Below, one piece after another: positions 57,883 through 64,000 of a stretch of DNA of 64,000 nucleotides; the first letter of the stretch is position 1, and every line of letters begins with the position of its first letter. The notes under the pieces are model-generated. The model saw only the letters and a list, made by a program, of their open reading frames with translations. It ran no database searches and was not told the DNA's origin. The translations under genes and the position numbers were made by a program. Origin of the DNA: Ailanthus altissimus (taxonomy: Eukaryota; Streptophyta; Magnoliopsida; Sapindales; Simaroubaceae); assembly GCA_946807835.1 (NCBI GenBank), contig OX327690.1, positions 10,264,501 through 10,328,500 of the forward strand, in the 5' to 3' direction.

Positions 57883-59302
57883 GTAAGTACATTAACTACA
57901 AGTTTTTCTGTTTATTTAAAGGAGAATGAGATTCTCACTCACTATAGTCCTCCAGGTACTCCACAATATAACAAATTTTCAGATAGGAGAAATCAGACTT
58001 TATTAGATATGGTCTAATCGATAATGAGTGTTATCGATCTATAACTATCAAAATATGCTCCAAAAATAGCAGTTTTTTAAGCAGAGTTCCCTCAAAAGCT
58101 ATTCATTCCATTTCGTATGAGATACAGAAAGAAAAGAAGCCGTATCTTAAAATATGTGAAGACTTGGGGTTGTCCTGTTGACGTAAGAGTTACGCAGCAA
58201 GGTATCTTATTTTGTAAAAGTTACTCAGTAGGATAAATCAACACCCAAGAGGTACAAATATAGGTTTATTTAGTATCTTGTGAATACAATATGATACTAA
58301 TTCTATGATTCAGAGAAGCAAAGTATATTCGTTTCTCGATATACAACTATTCTAGAGAAAGAGTTTCTCATGGATCGTGGGAATCATAGAAGGATTAAAC
58401 TTAGTGAATTCAATCTATAAATCAATAAACCAATGAGAGGAACTTAAGCTCAATTAAGCAGTGACCTTTTAGCACACTTCCCTAACGGGTCGAAAAGGAT
58501 GTCTAGGTCACCTATTAGGCATCTTTGAGACTGAAGGTGAACTTAGAGTTTTCTTAGTAGAAGGAAACAATCCTTTGACCTATAAGGAGATGATGTTAGA
58601 CATCGATTCAGAAAATGGCAAGAAGCCATGTAAACAATAAATATTGACTCTACGCATTAGAATCAAGTCTGAGACTTGGTTTAGCTACCCGTGGGAATTA
58701 TTCTCATTGGTTGTAAAAGGTTTACAAAGAGGTAATGGGAGCCAGAATAAAGGTAGAGACCTTCTAGGCCCCATATTGATTCTAGAAAGGTAATCCTCAC
58801 TGATCTGGGATCAATTAAGAGGAATCCTATGGACCAGTATTGATGATAAAGTCAATTAGAATGTTATTGGCTCTTGTAGCATATTATGACTGATAGGTTT
58901 AGCAGATGGATGTAAAGTCGAAATTCTTGAATGAATACCTCGAGTAAGAGATATTCATGGAATAGCCTGAAGGTTTTATGTCCAGCCAGACTTTTGGTCT
59001 AGTGTGTAGGCTGAAGAAGTTCATTTATGGGCTTAAACAAGCCTCCTGAAGCTAGACTCATTGTTTTGATGAGATAATCAGAATGTCTGGTTTCATAAAA
59101 AATGATGAGGAAGCTAGTGTGCATGAAAGGTCAGTAGGAGCATGATAGTCTTCTTGATGCTTCATGTTGATGACATACTAGTCATTGGGAATGATGTTGG
59201 TATATTATAATCAGTCAAAGTAACTTGTAAGTATTTCTCCATAAAAGATTTGGGAGAGGCTTCCTTTATACTGGGTATAAAGCTTTATAGAGATAGAGCT
59301 AG
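57883..59302 (+). pseudogene. pol: Ty1/copia integrase core end and reverse transcriptase
   Basis: Integrase: RRNQTLLDMV at 57985-58013, then SYEIQKEKKPYLKICEDLGL-like residues at 58105-58170. RT: QMDVKSKFLNEYLE at 58907-58948, PEGFMSSQTFGLVCRLKKF, then FIYGLKQAS by 59047. The catalytic box MLHVDDILVIGNDV is at 59158-59200, so both Asp residues survive. KDLGEASFILGIKLYRD is at 59247-59298. Several stops interrupt it. The RNase H and 3' end are removed by the LTR starting at 59303. Confidence 0.85.
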
Positions 59303-60544
59303 TGTAATATCCGATCCCTATTTGCAGTATAGATGTTTAGATTTTGGAATAAAGTGATAAAGACACCATAGGGTTACCCAATTCCAACCCTATTAGTAAT
59401 ATTGTTTTATGGTGCGCGTGAGAGGTATTAGACCTAAATTGGTAATTTCAGACTCGGTCGGAGCGTCGGACAATCATGGAATATTTTTGGAATTTTTCTC
59501 TATTGGCTTGGAAAAGCAAATTTTAATTTAATACATGAATTTCTATTTAACGGTTATGCATGGAACAAGCCTTTGTTAAGAAACACAATCCATATGTTAG
59601 AAAATGGACCAATTAGAGACAAGTTGATTGATTGCCAACATGGAGGTCTAGTTAGTTCCTTTGACTATTCTAACTAATTAGTTAGAAATGAACCAATTAA
59701 ATGCTTTCATTTATAACTAATGGCAACTTAAAAATTTAGAAGTAGTTGAAGGGCTTATTTGACTTTTGGGAGAGCACTATATAAGGATTAAGTGTTTAGA
59801 ATTTGGCTAAGTAAAAAGCACAAGTTGTTAGAGCACAAGAGGGAAATTTTGGCAATGAGAGGGAGCCTTGCTACAGCAAAATTCAATGTTTTTTCATGAG
59901 TTTTCATCTTTGATCAAGTTAAGATAAAGCCAAATACAAGTTCCCAAGGTCAATTAAAGCTTCTACTAGTGAAAATCCAAGAAAAAGAGGTAAGAAAAGC
60001 ATTATGTAATGATGGTGGTGTATAATTCTTCAAGATTAATTCTATTAATGCTTTTGTGTGAATCCTTAATTTAGATTGAGTTGAATTCAAGTGTGGAACT
60101 CAAAGAAGACACCAAACTAAAGGAATTAGTAAGGTAAGAAGTAGGGTTTGGTGTGATTTTAATGTAAAAACTTCAATTGATGTTATTAGGGCATTAGAAT
60201 TAAATTGGATTGATTTGGATGTCATTGGAACAATAAATTGAGAAAATAGATGTGTTGGGTGAGTAGGGTAAATTTTGGCCACTTTAGGGATTTTAGGGTT
60301 TGAGTTATGTTTTTATTCAATTATTGTGTATAAATGATATCTTGTACCAATTGGTTATATATGGTTGATGAAAAATCAAAAATAGAGAAAATGGGATATA
60401 ATTATCCATTTTGGTAAGGTGAAAATAGGGTATTGTCTCATTATATGTAGGCAATGTAGGATTCCGTTGCATAGCTAGTGAGATGTCACAGTGGGTGTTG
60501 CTAGTTTAGACACTTTGTGACCTACTCACGTGGTGCGGTGCTTT
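59303..60544 (+). mobile_element. Long gypsy-like LTR, forward, internally deleted
   Basis: It starts TGTAATATCCGATCCC after GCTAG. It follows 44410-47169 to about 60424, then jumps to the region equivalent to about 46125 (GGGTATTGTCTC), so more than half a kilobase is missing. It stops at 60544 where another copy begins. Confidence 0.8.
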
Positions 60545-61021
60545 TGTAATCCAATTCCTATAAACATAGTAGATACCTAGATTTTGATGTATCGCGATAA
60601 AGAAACTATAGGGATAATTGATTTTGACCTTATTGTAAATATTTTTGTGTGTGGTACATGTGAATAATATTTCAATGTGGTTATGTTAACCCATTAGGGT
60701 TGTAATGTAGGACCTATATGGATGACCGGTAGAATAAGTTAAATGGCAGTAGAATAAAATCACACATTTATTATTTTATTAATTTATTATCCTAACCATG
60801 GTTAAAAAATAACCAAGGTTGAGTTAAAAGTTAACTATGGTTAGTATAAATTAATTAACATTTATCCAATTTTCAAAATATAATAATAATAGATATTATG
60901 AATATTTTATATTATTATTATATTATTTAAAATAGGATAAGTGTTAATTAAAGTTGGATAAGTGGATTATGGTGATTGGTTATGGAAAAGTAAAAAGGGG
61001 ATAATTATATTATGTTGATTG

Positions 61022-61145
61022 GTTAAAAAAGAAAAAAAAAAAGGAAGAGAAGTGACCGAAAGAAAAGGGAAGAAAGAAAGAAAAAGAAAAGAAAGAAGAA
61101 AGAAAAAAGAAAGGAAGGAGAAAAAGGGAGAGGTAAGAAGAAATA
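61022..61145. repeat. Purine (GA/A) tract
   Basis: About 120 bp almost only A and G on the plus strand (GAAAGAAAAGGGAAGAAAG-type). It lies within the atypical middle of the LTR copy at 60545. Confidence 0.9.
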
Positions 61146-61146
61146 T

Positions 61147-61480
61147 TTGTTTTGGTATTTATTTCATGTTTTTGGATATGTATATATGTATATAAATATA
61201 TATGTATATACATCTCTATGTGTGTATACATGTATTTATGTATGTATAGGTGTAAATATACATATATATGTATTAATGAATAGAAATACATGTGTATTTT
61301 TGTATGTATTTATGCATGTATATATATATATATGTGAATGTATGTATAGATTTATGTAGTATGCAAGTATGGTGGTATGTATATGTGTATATATTTAGGT
61401 ATATATATATACATATATGTATATGAATATATTTATGTTGTAAATATGTATATTGTATAAGTATGTATGTGTGTGAATGT
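61147..61480. repeat. TATG/TATA microsatellite
   Basis: Degenerate TATGTATATA and TGTGTATA repeats over about 330 bp adjoin the purine tract. Both strands give spurious open frames of 70-93 codons here, which are not genes. Confidence 0.9.
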
Positions 61481-62740
61481 GTAGAATTAGGGTTTTGGGT
61501 GACTTTGATGTAGAATTTAAATTTGTTGTAATTAGGGCATTAGAATAAATTGGATTTATTTTGATGCTGTTGGAACAAGAAATTGAGAAAAGAAATGTGT
61601 TGGGTGAGTAGAGCAAACTTCGGCCACTTAGGAGATGATAGGGCTTGAGTTGTATTTTGGTTGAATTATTGTGAATAAATGGTGCCTTTGTAAATTGAAT
61701 GTATATGGTTGATGAAAAATCAAAAATGAAGAAAATGGGACATAATTGTCTATTTTGGTAAGGTGAAGGGCGATTATGTCCAATTGAAGTTATAGGGTGT
61801 TAAGTAATTTTTTGGGCGTCGGATGGTGAATTAGATAAGATTGAATGGCTTTGTAAATAAAAATCAGAAAGTAGTATCCATTCGGAATTTGTATGCCGAT
61901 TAGGGCGTTTAATAGTTAAATGAGATTCTAGTGTTTGTATTGGTTCCAAATGTCATTTATGGCGTATAGGTGAAGAAAACTGAGACTGGTAACGGGAGCA
62001 GAAATTCGAAGCAAAATTGAGCTTGGAGCGGTTATGAGTGAAAATCTGTCATTGTTTATCATTCGTTTATTATATTTCCACATAATGAAATTGTATGTTT
62101 TATGTGCTTTTAATGCATAAACATGATTTATGATTTTGACATATATCCATAGATATGCATTAACAGTTCGGTTAAAAAAACAACTTTAAAACTACTATAT
62201 TAGTTTCAAAGGCCATTGGTACCCTCAGATTACACTGGTGGTTATGGTTTAAGACCTGGCTAGTATATCACGTACACATGGGCATGTATTAGAGGGTGTG
62301 TCACTAACTCTGAGAAGTCAGATTATCGAGTCATGTGAGTCACTCTATATGTACGGGGTATTGTCTCGCTATATGTATGCGATGTAGGATTCCGCTGCAT
62401 AGCCAATGAGATATCTTGAGATGTCATAATGGGTGTTGTTAGTTGAGACGCTCCATGACCTACTCATGTGTACAGTGCTAGTTGAGTCGCTGTGTGAGTA
62501 TAAAGCTTTAAGGTTACCAATTGCACAGTTTAAAAAGAAAATGGCCGAGCGTGGGCTTTAATAGTTTTGAATCTATCGATCGCATATTATTCATTTATAT
62601 GTACATGCTAGTTATTATGTCTTACAGATTTTAGATATTGTTTTCTAAAGATATAAATAAAACCCGCTTGGCAAGATTTTATCGGCATATGATGTTAGAA
62701 ACCATTTTACAGCTTTATACAAGTTTTAGAAGCATGATTT

Positions 62741-63423
62741 TGTTGACTTATTTTAGGGTGTATGCATGTGATTGTGTCATATAGAAAAAAAAAACTAAAC
62801 ACATGTATCATATACATGAATTTGGTAGCGGAATTTATCATGTAATCAACATATACACATGTACTTCAATTCTTAACAACTTAAGAATATAAAAAACATA
62901 TATTTGAAGACCTCCGATGAAGATTTTAAAATCCGAATTTCTTTGCTCCAACTTTGAGCTCACCTTGAAGTGTACTTTTGTTCAATTCTAGTTCGCAATA
63001 ATCTGTTGGGATTATGAAACTAGAATAGCAGCAATATAATCTCTAGCAACAAGGTTTGTATTACTTGAAAGAAAAATAAGAAGCATTTATTTTTCTTTCT
63101 CCTTTGATTTTTCTCACAAGTCATTGTTCAATGAAAAACTCTCTCAAAACCAACTCATCTTTTTCTTCTCAATCATTGCACGAAATTTCACTCATACACT
63201 TGTTAACACAATTGAAACCCAACCATTTTTAGTGCTCTCAACACTTCACAAGTGCTCCATCAAAATTAGATTAAGTGGCTAACTATCAAAACAATTTTTT
63301 ATGGTCATTTTAATGGTCTAATAAAATTAACCATTAATCACAAAATGGTGCTCCACTTAATTTAATTTATGTTTCTCAAATTAGGTATGTCTTCCATTTA
63401 GGAATAAAATACCAAATAAATAA
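62741..63423 (-). mobile_element. Copia LTR fragment, reverse
   Basis: It starts (plus strand) TGTTGACTTATTTTAGGG and follows the 55704 LTR for about 680 bp (TGTATGCATGTGATTGTG, TCTCTCAAAACCAACTC, GGTATGTCTTCCATTTAGG) to AAATAAATAA, where it is truncated. About 400 bp of host LTR are missing at the same point. Confidence 0.85.
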
Positions 63424-63530
63424 GAAAGATATTTGAAATAGAAGTGCAATTTCTTTGCAAGTTTTGTATTGAATTTTCAGAAAAACAGGGAAAACTCTAC
63501 CCGTTTTTTTAAAACATTTAAGAAGTCATT
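63424..63530 (+). mobile_element. Long gypsy-like LTR, distal scrap
   Basis: GAAATAGAAGTGCAATTTC ... CTCTACCCGTTTTTT matches 46930-47010 of the forward LTR copy. The LTR end is not reached. Confidence 0.8.
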
Positions 63531-64000
63531 GATGAACACATGAAAATACATATTTGTTAAGATATTCAGTCACCATTTAATGTCACTAAGTTTAGTCTTT
63601 TCTATATTTTTAGCTTGAAATAAAGTGTTATCCTTAAATTGTGATTAATGAATGCTATTTGGATAGGTTTAGGTAAAATGGACATAACGCTCAATGTAGA
63701 AATCGAAATGAAGAAATTCTTGAACCTGGTGTAACATGACTCAATATTACACAAATTTGAAGAATAGTGAAAACGCCAAATCCAACATGTTATGGGCCAA
63801 CAATTGAGATACAATAGAATCGGGCTACAACTTCTGCCAACTTGACCCAACTCACGTATTTAGACCATATCTCACAAAATACGTACTCAATAGGTATAAT
63901 TCTTAAAGCTGTGAAATGCTGACTTAATTATCAACAACTCGTATGTTGATAGTAAAGTCCAAATCAGCCGTTATCATGGACCAAATTGCATTACAAGTGG
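63531..64000. other. Unassigned, probably repeat-derived
   Basis: No similarity to other parts of the window was noticed. An 82-codon reverse-strand frame (63602-63850) has no recognisable motif. The sequence has a slightly higher GC content than the LTRs, and phrases such as ATGGGCCAACAATTGAGATA suggest non-coding retroelement sequence. Confidence 0.4.

Larger units (their letters stand above)
60545..62740 (+). mobile_element. Long gypsy-like LTR, second stacked copy
   Basis: It starts TGTAATCCAATTCC. The first 110 bp are diverged LTR start. Then 60690-61480 is unlike the other copies (palindromic TAACCATGGTTA motifs, purine tract, microsatellite). From about 61480 it again matches 45250-46510 closely. 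It is cut by a copia LTR at 62741 and a scrap resumes at 63424. Confidence 0.78.

Noticed and set aside
61010..61616. Open frames of 70-93 codons over the microsatellite
   Set aside because: Low-complexity products (Tyr/Ile/His-rich) from TATG/TATA and GA repeats; not genes.

Overview
This window is plant nuclear DNA from a repeat-rich, probably heterochromatic region. It is strongly AT-rich outside a few GC-rich islands. Every recognisable coding trace is a decayed retrotransposon domain: Ty3/gypsy Gag, protease, RT, RNase H and integrase C-terminus, and Ty1/copia protease, integrase and RT. There is also one plant-type RNase H-like fragment. I see no intact host gene, rRNA, true tRNA gene, CRISPR array or bacterial operon. 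The organism looks like a flowering plant; the sequence alone does not let me say which one.

Layout. (1) 1-1523 is a 766-bp tandem duplication made of GC-rich palindromes. Their arms carry RNA polymerase III A-box and B-box motifs, as in head-to-head tRNA-derived SINE-like dimers. (2) 1524-13918 is an Athila-like gypsy relic (truncated 5' LTR, tRNA-Asp-type primer site, Gag, protease, then only the end of integrase, then a truncated 3' LTR). It is split by solo LTRs, one of which holds a further 2.7-kb solo LTR with a perfect GGAGA duplication. (3) 13919-14400 is an RNase H-like fragment and 14401-15905 is unassigned. (4) 15911-23328 is a second gypsy relic of Tat/Retand type (Gag, protease, RT, RNase H), split by an LTR that itself holds a copia solo LTR. 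(5) 23329-36270 holds reverse-strand copia relics with very long LTRs, a complete SINE-like tetramer at 27095-27838, a forward integrase scrap, and a diverged SINE-like palindrome at 33474. (6) 36271-41583 is a third gypsy fragment split by two copia solo LTRs; it keeps an open 131-codon protease frame. (7) 41584-59302 is a chain of copia LTRs in alternating orientation with leaders, one more split copia relic, and a 2.76-kb gypsy-like LTR at 44410. (8) 59303-63530 is two or more stacked copies of that gypsy-like LTR plus a copia LTR fragment. (9) 63531-64000 is unassigned.

Nothing here works together as a pathway. The history is repeated insertion, LTR-LTR recombination to solo LTRs, truncation, and point decay dominated by C-to-T-type changes. 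The most notable unexplained structures are the tRNA-like inverted dimers and tetramer, a four-motif array with nearly fixed 91/77/101-104-bp spacing shared by three separate copia relics, and degenerate GC-rich motifs that recur in the leaders and LTRs of unrelated elements.
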